A DNA stretch of 64,000 nt, from NCBI RefSeq assembly GCF_009905375.1, contig NC_133650.1, positions 147,206,567 through 147,270,566 on the forward strand. Reading direction: 5' to 3'. The translations under genes and the position numbers were made by a program. Below are positions 46,501 to 57,654 of the stretch, in pieces (within the stretch, counting starts at the first letter, position 1; the number at the start of each line of letters is the position of its first letter). The notes below the pieces were generated by a model. The model saw nothing but the letters and a program-made list of their open reading frames with translations. It searched no databases and was not told the origin of the DNA. Origin of the DNA: Apium graveolens. Taxonomy: Eukaryota > Streptophyta > Magnoliopsida > Apiales > Apiaceae.

Positions 46501-47167
46501 GTTGCTTAGCTTGGTTGATTTTCTAGGTAACTTCTAGGAAGATGGGGTGATATTTTGCAATTGATTTTATTCTCCTATTATAGCATTCTAGGTTGATTCT
46601 TGGTTGCAAATCTTAGGGACATATCTTTGTAGCTTGCTAGCTTACAAGCTAACTACAAGGTTTAGCTTCCTTAGCACACTATTTTACTAGCTAGCTTGGT
46701 CATCCTATGGTTAGCTCACTATTTGATGAAGTAACCATGGTTACTTCCTTACCATGGTTTAGTTAGTGCGTTACGTTTATTTAATCGTTTACGTGTTCGC
46801 TTGGTTGCTTAAACGTTTTCGTAATACTTACTCGTAAATGGTTCGCGGCGTAATTCCTTTCGTATTCATTCCTTATATTTTTAATTATCCTACTTAAATA
46901 TAAATCCGTAGGGTTTTAATCACGTAATTATATTGTGATTCCCGTAATCCTTGTTGAGTCGTAAATACGGTCGTTTTTCAAAGTTCGTTTTCTTCGAAAA
47001 CTAATAGCATTTACATACATTTATTTTATACGTATAGTCGTAGTAATATCAACTCCGAAACTCATTTTCTCATGCACTACATAGTGTGGGCTCAAAAGTT
47101 TTTCCCGTCCGTCAGGGTTACTATTCATTAAACATTTTACAAGGTCTAAAAAATTCGAGTTATTACA
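43576..47167 (-). repeat. Tekay-2 right LTR (5' LTR)
   Basis: TGTGGCGCCC to GAGTTATTACA, 3592 bp, aligned with the left LTR along its length apart from the roughly 150-base block noted there. No gene is visible. Confidence 0.92.
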
Positions 47168-47172
47168 TCTTT

Positions 47173-47401
47173 CCTTCAATCAGCCGCCTTCTTTATCTGA
47201 AAGTCTCCTTAAGTCCTGATATTATCTCCTGATAAATATCTTCTTATAATTTAAGTTCTGATAACTTAAGTTCTGATATCTTAAGTCCTGACTTCAGTAT
47301 AAGTACTGATTTCCAGTTAAGTCCTGATTTGTCATGTTAGTTAAGATCTGAAAACTAAACACAAATCATCATTAGACATGACATCACAAATATATCTAAC
47401 A
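47173..47401 (-). repeat. Sirevirus copy 2 3' LTR, second segment
   Basis: It resumes after the TCTTT duplication and ends TATATCTAACA. It is dense in TTAAGTTCTGATA-like motifs (47210-47335). Confidence 0.88.
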
Positions 47402-47417
47402 ATATCCCCCAACTTGT
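47402..47417 (-). other. Sirevirus copy 2 polypurine tract
   Basis: The minus strand reads ACAAGTTGGGGGATAT directly before the 3' LTR. Confidence 0.85.
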
Positions 47418-47605
47418 AAATTAGCATAATATACAAGTTCAACATATATTTGATGATGTCAAAAACATTAAGTACAAATGCATGAGAATTTGACTAGATA
47501 ACTATAACTTACAGTCCTTGTAGCTTTACCATCCTTAAAGTTTGATATCAGCTTTAGTCTGTATACACTTCAGAATTTAAGCAGTTGTAGATCTTTGACT
47601 TGGCT

Positions 47606-50600
47606 TCAGTTTCTGATCTCTTTGATGTCAGGAGTTGTTCTGAGATAGTTCTTCAAAAGTGTTCTCTCAGCATATTCAAGTTCATTGACCATCCTTCTTT
47701 TAGCATTATTCAGTTCGACTGTATCTTCACCTGTTTGGAAGATAGCAGCCCTGAGATCATTTATTTTAGCTTTTCTTATATCCTGATCCAGTCTGATGAT
47801 ATAGGCTTTATCAGACTCTAGATTGAATTCAAGTCCCTTAATACCAGAAAATGTAGTGATGGTTTTAGCAGTATTAGGCTTCATTTCAACAATATCTCCA
47901 CTGTGAGATCTGTACTTAGGACAGTATGGGCTGTCAGACTTTACAGAGTAAAGCCTCTTCTGTCTTTGAATATTTGATTTTAAATAACCTGTAGCACCAT
48001 CTGTTGATCTATTTTTCACTTGAAGTAGAAATAGAACATGTTCCAGTTCTTCAAAATACTTCAATGGAATAGCATTCTTCCTGATCTGGAATACCCTCTC
48101 ATCAGTCATAAAATATAACATGATATCTTCTTTCAAAAAAGAGTGGTAAACCATTTGTACAGATTCAAGTTGATTCAATCTTTCAGGAGTTGCTCCTACT
48201 CTTGGTTCACTCAAGGAAGTTGGATCATTGGTAGTGTTGTGTATTCTTCTTTCATCAGAACTACCCAATCCTGATTTGTCTCTTGTTTTCTTTCCTTGAA
48301 CAACTCTTGCTTCAAAACCACTTGATGTAGTCTTCAAAGGTTGAGTCTGTTGAGCTTTTTTGAATCCTGGTAGTAGCATCTTTAAAGGTTTAACATGAGC
48401 AATATCAGAGGTTTCCTTTTCTTTATCTTCTGATATCAAGCCAACTTGAGCTATGTCAAAGGTTGCTTGCTTCACTGCAATATCAGATTTTACTAAGTCC
48501 TGATCTTGAACAACATGAGCTCTGTCAGAGGCTGTTTGAATATCCTTTTTCTTCAAAATCAAACTAGTATCTTCATCATTAATTATTTCTTCATCCATGA
48601 TTGGCATGTATACCTTTACAGGTTCATTAATTTTTGTTTTGCCCTTGGATCTACCTCCACTTGTGATTTGACTTTGGTTGCCTCATAATTTGTCTTTTCC
48701 TTAATCACAATACCCTTAGGCTTTGGAAGTTTCTTTTCAACAATAGAAGCTTTAGACTTGGATTTGACATTTTCTGCTTTAAGTCTGGCTTCTTCTTCCT
48801 TTAGACTTTCAAAATCCATTCCTGGATTTTCTTTAAGAAATAATCTCTTTGAAATTTCTTCATCCAGCTTCTGTAACTTCGGGTCTTGATTGTAAACTAT
48901 TGTTTCCTTCCCCTTGAGCTTCAGTTTCTGTATAAACTCTTGACTTTCACCCTATGCAGGAACATCAGGCTTTGTCAGAACTTGTTTACCAGAACTTATT
49001 CTTCTATCAACATCAGAGCTTGATCTTTGTGTAGAAGTTTCAGCTTTCCTAGATGAAGAACCTTGACCTTGACCATGACCCCTGGTCATCATTTCCATCA
49101 TCCTTACCCTTCAGTACTTGACTAGATTTGCATTTGGACTTAATCACTTTCTCCCCCTTTTTGGCATCGGCAGGTAGAAGAAGAGAGACAAGCAATTCCA
49201 CTGAGGATTGGATCTCATTGAGTTGAGTTTGCTGAGAAGCTTGATTCTTTAGAATTTTATCAATCTGAGCTTGTTGCTTCTCCTGAGACTTTTCAATATA
49301 CCCAATTCGGTCAAAGGCTGTCTTAAAAAATCAGTTCTTTTCCAATTTTACATTCATATCTTGCTGGATCAGTGATTCTTAAATTTTGTTCACCATGTCA
49401 TGAGTTATTGAGTGTTGACCTTGAAGGTGCTTAGTACTCAATGCAGTAACTCTCGGTTGTGTGTGAAATCATCATTTATCAGCATTTCATCAGCTTTAGC
49501 CAGGTGCTCAGCAAGAATTTTTTCAGTAGGAACAAAATCAACTTTGTTCCACTCCTTAGTCCACTCCTTTCCTCTAGGAGTTTCACTCCAAGGTACTGGT
49601 GCATCCTCTCTAACAAACTTCTTGATTAAATTAACTTTATTAACTATTTGTTGAGGTGCATGTCCTGAAGGACCAGCTGCATCAACATCTAGATTAGAAG
49701 CAGCTTCACCAGTAGATTCAGCATTGTCAGCATCAGAACTTACAGAGCTTGCAGTATCAACATCCTCTGATAAAATAACAGTATGGGAGGCTATAGAGGC
49801 TTCAACATCATCCTCTAAATTCTGATCTGCAACTAAGTTCTGGTCACCATCCAAATTTTGATGCCCACCTAAAATCTGATCTTCATCATCTAGATTCAGA
49901 ATTGGTGTTGTTGGAATATTGGCATTGAAATCAGCATCCAAAATTGGTGTTGTTGGTGGAGTGAGTTGAGTTGGTGGAGCTTCCAAGTACAGAACCTCAG
50001 GCACAACCAAGTTATGTATGTCTATTTCAGCACTTGTACCTGGGTCTTCAGCATGTACTAGATCAATTATAGGAGACACAGGAGGTGTAGGCACTTGCTC
50101 TGGAATATCCTTTTGCTCTTGAATAGGAGACTTTTGAGCTTGAGTAAAGTCTGATTCAGCAGTGGAAAGTAATTCAATTACTATAGGTTCTGTTGGGATC
50201 AGAGATTCCTGACCCCCTTCCTTAGTTGCTGCTTCCAGGATTTCTTCAGAGTGTGATGATTCACTTACAGCCCTCCTGACTCTTTGCTTTTTAAGTCTCT
50301 TTGATGAAGTAGAGACTTTGGGAGCTTCATCATCAGTATTTAGCTTTCTAAGCCTTTGAGGGGCCTAGAACTCCCAGTTTCAGTATCTTTCTGAGAAGAG
50401 ATCTTCTCAGCTTCTACAACAACAGGTTCTGATATAGGAACTTGTTCCTCATTATCTGACTTATCTCTCAGAATAATTCTCCTTCTCTTCTGTTGAGACT
50501 GAGGTAATATCTTAGTCCTCTTGGGTTTTGAAGATGAAGGCTTCACTGGATGTGCTGAAGGTTGAGGTTGAGATGACTGTGTTGGTTTGTAATATGTCCT

Positions 50601-51530
50601 GATGGAGGGTTGAGTTGGTTGAGGCTGAGAAGTTTGAGGTTGGTGAGAGATGGTATGCTCTGATGGCTGTTGTGTTGGTCGTGATGAGTTGGTGGGTTGG
50701 ACATTAGGATAGACAGATGTATATGCTTATGAATCAGCATTTACTAAGATCTGTTTTACTGACTGAGGAATCTGTAAGGGTCTCAGCACTTGTTTCTTAT
50801 TGTCAGCATTTAACAAATCATTAAAGGCCTTTTTTGAAAGCTTAAAGGGTGGAATTAAATCACTGGCTAGTGGGGGCTCATCAGCACAATAAAAAGTATA
50901 TATAAGCTGACGGAATCTGGCAAATTATACTACATTCCTATCCTCTGTCATCCTATCCCCTATGAAACCTAGCACAGCACTTGCAAAATCAAAATGAGTT
51001 TGATGGATAAGGGCATACCCGATTTGCTGACTCATGATGGGAATAACATCAAAGTTGGAGCATTTATTGGCAAATGCCTTGGTGATACAATCAAAGAAAA
51101 AGCTTCATTCCTTTCTGATATTTGATCTTTTCAGTTGACCCAGCTTTCCCAAACTTTTCTCATAGCCCAGACTGGCCATAAGCTGCTGTAAAACAGGATC
51201 CTCCAATGTTGAGAATGTACAACCTTCAGGTAAGTGGAGAGCTTTATGAACTGCTCCTGGAGTAAACACATGCTCAACATCTCCTGAAGTGAAAATTATG
51301 CTTGGTGACCCAGCAGCACCACCATTATCAAAGAGCCCAGTTCGCCAAAATGTCAGCACTTGTTTGCTTGAAATAGTTTGAGGTTGGGTCAAAGCATACC
51401 CAATCTCACTATTGGCTAATAAATCTTGCACAAAGTGCAGATCTGATGGAGCTTCAGCCTTATTCAAGATTGCAGCATAGTTATTTGGTACAAACTTGGC
51501 TCCATCAACAATTAAATCATTGGGCGCCAT
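47606..51530 (-). pseudogene. Sirevirus copy 2 extra ORF (env-like position)
   Basis: This broken coding region of about 1300 codons lies between pol and the 3' LTR. It starts MAPNDLIVDGAKFVPNNY. The first segment (51530-51105) has a globular look (GSPSIIFTSGDVEHVF, HLPEGCTFSTL) and the same frame continues past a stop with RFRQLIYTFYCADEPPLAS. Pro/Gln- and Lys/Arg-rich text follows to 50340. After a frameshift 50094-49438 is acidic with IHNLVVPEVLYLEAPP. Beyond the box GCCAAAAAGGGGGAG (about 49150-49166) come ENPGMDFESLKEEEARL and a Thr/Ser-rich C-terminal part (48607-47606). The order matches copy 1. No transmembrane segment is evident, so the env-like label is positional only. Confidence 0.72.
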
Positions 51531-52928
51531 CAGAAATAAGTGAGAAGTTAGAATGCCTGAAAGGTGTTTGAGAAAATGTATGTATAGAAAACCATCAGAA
51601 AATGTGAGAGAATAAGAAAAAGAGAGAGAATGAATATAATAGAAATGTGAATAAAATATTTGAAAATCTTTTATCTCTTTTACTTAGACAACCCACGTGA
51701 CAACAGTTATTGAGAAGTGGAACAGACCTTACACCTGTCAGCCATGCAGCAGTTAAGACAAAAGTTAATGGGCACGGTAAATAAGTAATGATTACTTTGC
51801 ACGTTCAGTTTTTCAAAAAGAAACTGTTCCCACTAAACAAATGATTATTACTGCTTTATCTCACATAGTCCAATATTCTGAAAAATATAACTGTTCAAGT
51901 ATTGACTTAAAAGTAAACCAAGTAAATAAATACTGCCACGTCAGCATCAGAACTTGATTATTATCAGAATTTAAAAGTCATCAGAATATGGCTCCTTAAC
52001 TCAAAAGGTGAATGTTTATTTCTGTAATTCTTCACACAAATACTGATATGGTCACAACAGAACTTAATCATCAGAACTTCCATCAGAACTTGTCCTCAGA
52101 ATTTATGCAACTGACACTTAAACTGTTCATTTGAAACAACATTTATCACCATAGTAATTTTCATCATTCATATGGAGTGTATGTGTGTGCAATAAGCTAA
52201 ATATCAGACAAAGAGTAAAGTCTGATTCACTTCAGTACATCTTAGAAATAAGGCATAATTTAGAACTTTGCTCAAAATCTGTCATTATTCTGAAGTCTAC
52301 TATAGAATGAGTTCATGCATGAGTCCACCTAACAGTTTTGTGCTCATTTTATGCATCTTTTGAAATTCCTTTTTATAGTGGCTTCTCAGTGTAAGTAAGT
52401 CACGACTGCTTATCAGAATTTATGCTGTTATCAGAGTATTTCTCCAGTAATCAAAGAATGTGAAAAGTCACCAAGAAAAATTTATTTTGCTTTTCTAATG
52501 CATATTACTTAATACAAGCAATGCACTTGGGTCTTCCCTTCCACATGTATTTTTCTCTAGATCTCAAAGGAGTACCTGATTTTTATTTCTTTTCTTTTTC
52601 TTTTGATAAGTGAGGTTTATCATCACTTAGTACATCCATAAGATTTACCAACATCAGAACTTAACAGATAAGAAGCACTATTCTAGTTTTTGACTTAGTA
52701 ATAAGATACACAAAGTAAACCTAACCAAGCTCAGTATCAGAATTTGCTTGTGTTAAAAAAAATTCCACATAAACAATTACTTCAAACATGGGATCTTTAG
52801 TATATTAAAGACTACTAGGTCAGCATCTAGCACAGTTATCCTCATTGGATTGAATAGTCACAGAAACATTCATATCACTATCAGAGTTTAGAAATTCACA
52901 TCAAACAACAATCAGTACTTTGATAATT
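51531..52928 (-). other. Sirevirus copy 2 3' non-coding region
   Basis: These 1.4 kb are homologous to 27061-29045 of copy 1, with repeated ATCAGAAYTT motifs and no ORF. The copies align well through TTCTCAGTGTAAGT and CTAGGTCAGCATCTAGCAC. Confidence 0.6.
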
Positions 52929-55033
52929 TCAATTTACCAATCTTGTAAAAGTAGCTTCACACAGTGATTTTGTGAAGATATCTGCTAGTTGTTGATCTGT
53001 TGGAACAAAGTGCAATTCCACTGTACCCTCCATCACATGTTCCCTTATGAAGTGGTACCTAATGTTGATGTGCTTTGTCATGGAGTGTTGAACTGGATTA
53101 CCTGTCATAGCAATAGCACTTTGATTATCACAATAAATAGGGATTTTAGAATATGTTAACACATAATCCAGTAACTGATTCTTCATCCAAAGAATCTGTG
53201 CACAACAGGTTCCTGCAGCAATGTATTCTGCTTCTGCAGTTGATGTGGAAATTGACTTTTGTTTCTTGCTAAACCAAGAAACCAATCTGCCTCCAAGAAA
53301 TTGGCAGCTTCCACTTGTGCTTTTCCTGTCAATTTTGCATCCTGCAAAATCTGCATCTGAGTAACCTCAGCTGTACCCTTAAGGTACTTGAAAATTCTTT
53401 TCACATCTGTTAAGTGAGGTTCTCTTGGATCTGCTTGAAATCTTGCACAAAGACAGGTAGCATACATGATATCAGGTCTACTTGCAGATAGATAGAGTAG
53501 TGAGCCAATCATACCTCTTTAATCAGTAATATCTACTGATATATCAGTATCCTTATCCAATTTTGTTGAAGTGGCCAGAGGAGTGGATGCACTTGAACAA
53601 TCTTGCATTCCAAATTTCTTCAACAAATTTTTGGTGTACTTAGATTGACAAATAAAAGTTCCTTCTTTATTCTACTTGACTTGAAGGCCCAGAAAATAGC
53701 TAAGTTCTCCCATCATACTCATTTGATATCTTGACTGCATTAGCTTGGCAAACCTTTTACAAAGTCCGTTATTTGTAAAACCTAAAATGATATCATCAAC
53801 ATATATCTGTACCAAAAGTAAGTCATTTCCATGGTTGAGATAGAATAAAGTTTTATCAATAGTCCCTCTGTTGAATCCACTTTCCAGAAGAAACTGAGCT
53901 AATGTCTCATACCATGCTCTTGGAGCTTGCTTAAGGCCATAAAGTGCTTTATCAAGTCTGTAGACATGATGAGGAAATTTTAAATCTACAAAACCTGGAG
54001 GTTGTTCAACATATACTTCTTCTTTCAATTCTCCATTAAGAAAAGCACTTTTCACATCCATTTGAAAGACTTTAAACTTTTTGTGAGCAGCATAAGCCAA
54101 AAATATCCTTATGGCTTCCAATCTAGCAACTGGTGCAAATGTTTCATCATAATCAATTCCCTCCTGTTGAGAATATCCTTTTGCAACCAGCCTTGCTTTA
54201 TAACTTATAATTATGCCATAACTATCAGTTTTGTTTCTGAACACCCACTTTGTACCAACAACCGATCTGTTCTTTGGTCTTGGCACTGGGGTCCAGACTT
54301 TATTTCTTTCAAATTCATTTAACTCTTCCTGCATTGCTTGCACCCAATCAGCATGAAGAGCTTCTTCCACTTTATTTGGTTCAGTCTGAGAAAGAAAAGA
54401 GTGATAGAGACATTCATTTGATGTTGCTGTTCTAGTTCTTATACCTGCTTCAGGATCTCCAATAATCAAGTCAGGTGTATGTGCTTTAGTCCACTTCCTT
54501 GCAGATGGAAGATTATCTCTAGAACTGGATGCTCCCCCATGATCCATGTTGTCTCCATCAATACTTTCTGATGCTCCCCCTGAAATTATGCTCTCTGAGT
54601 TGGATCCTTCAGAATTCGGGTTTCCAGAATTATCAGAACTTGGCCCATCAGAACTTGATGAATCAGAATTTGAGTTTCCAAAATTATCAGAACTTGGCCC
54701 ATCAAGACTTGATGAATCAGAACTTGAATAGCCTGTTCTAGGTTCTGATGCTTCTTGAGATGTGGTTGGATCTTCAATATGCTCCCCCTGCACATGTGCA
54801 TTTTCCTTTGGCGTAGACACCACAGTTTCAATAACATCAGAGTTTAACCCATCAGAGTTTGCAATATCAGGATTTAGACTGTCAGGATTTACAGAATCAG
54901 AATTTAAAACTTCATTTTCAAATCTCAGTTGATCATCATCAAAAGAGACATTGATAGATTCCATGACAACCCTTGTTCTTAAATTGTAGACTCTGAAGGC
55001 TTTTGTGAAAAGTGGATATCCAACAAAAATCCT
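52929..55033 (-). pseudogene. pol: Sirevirus copy 2 integrase tail, reverse transcriptase, RNase H
   Basis: The frame opens at the truncation point with the end of integrase ([27 protein letters not shown]), then a Ser/Asp-rich linker. Copia reverse transcriptase follows: [59 protein letters not shown] and the palm [15 protein letters not shown] (YVDD). Stops occur at about 53669 and 53519, and a short deletion in RNase H after KYLKGTA shifts the frame. The end has [20 protein letters not shown] and HFVPTDQQLADIFTK. Copia polymerase makes cDNA from element RNA. Gag, protease and most of integrase are missing upstream. Confidence 0.92.
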
Positions 55034-55190
55034 AATTGGATTTGGCCCTTTTATTTTCCAAATTTTAATTGGACTTGGGCTTTTTATTTTTCCAAATCTT
55101 AATTGGATTTGGGCTTTTTATTTTTCCAAATCTTAATTGGATTTGGGCTTTTTATTTTTTCAAATCTTAATTGGATTTGGGCTTTTTAGC
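55034..55190. repeat. 34-bp tandem repeat
   Basis: Units beginning AATTGGAYTTGG start at 55034, 55067, 55101, 55135 and 55169, a period of 33 or 34. Each unit contains GGGCTTTTTATTTTT. The array starts exactly where Sirevirus sequence stops. Confidence 0.92.
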
Positions 55191-55242
55191 TCCCATTGGG
55201 CCTCTTATTAATCTGGGCTTAATATATTAAAACACCCTCTTT

Positions 55243-55314
55243 AGAATTCTCTAGAATTCTCGGGAATTTTTATTTAATTTCTTTGGAATTCCTTGGAATA
55301 TTCTGGAATGTTCC
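55243..55314 (+). promoter_or_regulatory. Heat-shock-element-like cluster
   Basis: At 55295-55314 four pentamers alternate perfectly as nGAAn and nTTCn (GGAAT, ATTCT, GGAAT, GTTCC), the canonical heat-shock factor site. A further GAA lies 10 bases upstream at 55286. Three more GAA units lie at 55244, 55254 and 55264 at 10-base spacing, a gapped arrangement. The cluster is about 70 to 140 bases upstream of the TATA box of the antisense gene. Activity is inferred, not shown. Confidence 0.7.
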
Positions 55315-55385
55315 ATTTTCTGGGCTTTTTTCTTTGGGCCTTATCCTTACTGGGTTTTTTGTCCTTTCAACTTCACTTTTTCTCC

Positions 55386-55393
55386 TATATAAA
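55386..55393 (+). promoter_or_regulatory. TATA box of the antisense gene
   Basis: TATATAAA within CTCCTATATAAAGGAG. A transcription start would be expected about 30 bases downstream (near 55415-55425), followed by a pyrimidine-rich leader (TTCTTCTTTCTTCTTCTG). Confidence 0.75.
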
Positions 55394-55532
55394 GGAGTGA
55401 GTAGAGTCTACTGCTCCTCACTTTCTCATTTCTAAATTCTTCTTCTTTCTTCTTCTGTTAAGAATCTCAGAGCAATAACAGTAAGTCGGAGTATCTTAAG
55501 CCCCAAAGCCTTTTTTAGGAGCATTACTTCAG

Positions 55533-55618
55533 GTAAGATTTCTCCCTTTTCCTTTTGTGCTTGTTTTTGCATAGTTTGCGTTTTTAAAATCGTCTCCTTA
55601 TGTGCCCCTTTTTTTCAG
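55533..55618 (+). other. Predicted 5'-UTR intron of the antisense gene
   Basis: Donor CAG|GTAAGATTTC at 55533 and acceptor TTTTTTTCAG at 55618, directly before the ATG. It is 86 bases long and T-rich, with canonical plant splice signals. Confidence 0.7.
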
Positions 55619-57654
55619 ATGGCTGATAAGAAAATGACCCGTTTGGCCAAGATGAATGTGGCAAGAAAGTCCAATGAATTCCCCATTCGGTCAAGGTACA
55701 CTTCCTTAATTGATATGATCAACACCTGAGGGGACGAGTACCCGTCAGATGCGCATCTAGACGCGCACGACCATATCAGCGCCTTGCGGGATCCAAAAGA
55801 GCTGGACAAGTTGAGCGGTTGTTTCAGAATCAAGGATCCTTTCAAGCTAGTTCTTGCAGGTCCGGACGACAGGGCCTGTCAGTGGAGAAAAGACGCACTA
55901 TGCGTCTACAGGGATACTTTAAGGGCAGGTATTAGACTCCCCTTTCACCCATTCATCCCTGTTCTGCTAGCTGATGTGGGCATCAGCCCTTGCCAACTCC
56001 CTCCTAACTCTTGGAGGTTGATTCTGTGCTATCTGTCGCAATGCACCAAGCACAATGTCTCTACCTCTGTTGCTATTTTTAGAAAGATTTTCCAGTTCAA
56101 GAACAGTCCTGACAAGAATCAGGGGTGGGTTTCTTTAAACTAGCGCCCAACCGTTCCCCACATAGTGAACGGGAAGTCCATCCCTAACAACAACTTGGGG
56201 TGGAAGAAAGATTTTCTGTTCGTCATTTGGGAGGGTGGCGATTGGGGCACCCTATTTCGCTCATCTTTTGGGCTAGCCATAGATGGCAGCCCAAATGATA
56301 TAATTTTGTCTGATGAGGAGACCAAGGCTTTCAACCTCCTTACACAAGATAATGGGACTTCCCATTCTTGGGATCTTATTAGGGAGACCGTTCTTGTAGA
56401 ACGCGGCCTTTCTCCCGTTCCTAAGAAGAGTATGTTTCCTTCCATGTCTAGTTATTTTTGTTCCTTCTATCTTCTACTTTGCTAACTTCTCAACTCACTT
56501 ATCTTATTTGTTGTAGTGGCTGAGAAAATTGAAGAGGCTACAAAGCCTAAAGACCTGGAAATGACCAGGATGAAGCGTGCTGGAAAGGTCTTTAAAGACC
56601 CGCGCCTTGAGGATCGTTTCCCGGAGTTCCTACTCCAGGCAATGGAACCAGGCGAAGAAGGCCCCAGCCAAGTTTTACGTACCAAGCAAAAACCAGGGTC
56701 TTACTTCCAACCTGCTTGGGGAATCCGAGGGAAGGATTCGATTGTCGGCAACACAACGCTTGCCAATGAATGGTCTAAGCATTCCATTTCCCCGGTTGAC
56801 TATCAAGACTTTTTCCTTCAACAGGACTTGGAGGGTAACGAGCTTTTTGGAGCTCAGGCTTTGGCGATGGTACGTCTTTTTCCTTAGCCGTTCATAGTTG
56901 CCTTTTTGATTTTTCCCATTTTTTACTTTTGCTGTGTTTCTTGTAGGCGAACGCCCATTTTCAAGGGGCGATTCATCAAGTCAAGGCTTGGAAGGTTGGC
57001 CTCGAGGATGCGAACAAGAAGCTGAAGGAGGCCAACCAAAGAATAGAGGCCCTTGAAGCCCAACTTGCCTCATCTACTTCTGATTTGGAAACGGCCCGGG
57101 CTGAAAATGTTATCCTCAAGGCTCAAAAGGATAAAGCCTTTGACGGTTGGATGGACACTCAGGAGTTCAAAGATTTAATGGTGGAGCATGATGCCCTCCT
57201 TCATCCAGTCAGCTATAAGGAAGGATGGGACGCCGCGGTGGAGGCTATTCAGGACGAGTTTCCACAAGTCCTTGAACAGTCTTCCTTCCCTTGTCCTGTG
57301 CGGGTTCCAGCACTTGGGGGCGTTGCAGACAAGCTTGCCGATTTGATCAAAGACGGCCCATCGGGGAGTCAAGGCCAAGGCCAAAAGAGGAAGGAGCTCG
57401 AGTCTAGTTCTGAAGAGGAAGAATCTTCTTCTGAGGAGGAGCCTGAGCCTATTATAAAGAAGGCCAGGGTAGAAGAGCCTCCAAAGGCAGCGTCTCCTAA
57501 ACCAGTGTCTCCTGCAGCATCCAAAGCATCCGAAGATAGTTCCGAGGGAACCTCTGCAGAGACTTCCGAGGGGACTTCTGAGGGACCGACTGAAGAGACA
57601 TCTGAGGAGACTTCAGATAGTGGTTCCGAAGAATCCCAGCCTTCCAAGGCCTAA
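55619..57654 (+). pseudogene. Tat antisense gene, three coding exons, Transposase_28-like protein
   Basis: Exons 55619-56429, 56517-56869 and 56947-57654 join in phase to 623 codons. Introns of 87 and 77 bases have GT..AG ends (GTATGTTT..TTGTAG; GTACGTCT..TTGTAG). Codons about 75-230 resemble the plant domain PF04195 (putative gypsy-type transposon), with RLPFHPFIPVLL at 106 and QLPPNSWRLI at 126. Exon 3 opens with a coiled coil (codons about 395-445, LEDANKKLKEANQRIEALEA) and ends in Ser/Glu-rich text with the basic patch KKARVEE, a possible nuclear signal. Two in-frame stops (TGA 55727-55729, TAG 56141-56143) break exon 1; both fit C-to-T change of CGA and CAG. Apart from these the frame is intact. 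Function in Tat elements is unknown. Confidence 0.82.

Larger units (their letters stand above)
33949..47167 (-). mobile_element. Tekay-2, complete Tekay/Del-type Ty3/gypsy element
   Basis: This 13.2 kb minus-strand chromovirus is inserted in the Sirevirus copy 2 LTR and flanked by perfect TCTTT duplications (33944-33948, 47168-47172). Edges are TGTGGCGCCCC and GAGTTATTACA. All parts are present: LTRs of 3755 and 3592 bp, primer site, leader ORF, gag, protease, reverse transcriptase, RNase H, integrase, chromodomain and polypurine tract. In the first roughly 210 aligned LTR bases I count 8 substitutions, all transitions. Several stops make it defective, but it is the best preserved element here. 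Confidence 0.94.
33567..55033 (-). mobile_element. Sirevirus-like Ty1/copia copy 2, 5'-truncated
   Basis: This is a minus-strand element with a 3' LTR split by Tekay-2, a polypurine tract, a long extra ORF, a non-coding 3' region, RNase H and reverse transcriptase. It stops in the integrase C-terminus at 55033, where Tat sequence begins; gag, protease, most of integrase and the 5' LTR are missing. It is a different subfamily copy from copy 1: the shared extra-ORF segments are clearly similar but not near-identical. Confidence 0.85.

Noticed and set aside
47606..51530. True envelope glycoprotein
   Set aside because: No signal peptide, transmembrane span or Cys pattern is visible; only the position matches.
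25136..55033. Sirevirus copies 1 and 2 as two halves of one element split by insertions
   Set aside because: Both contain RNase H and the extra ORF, with diverged sequences, so they are separate insertions.
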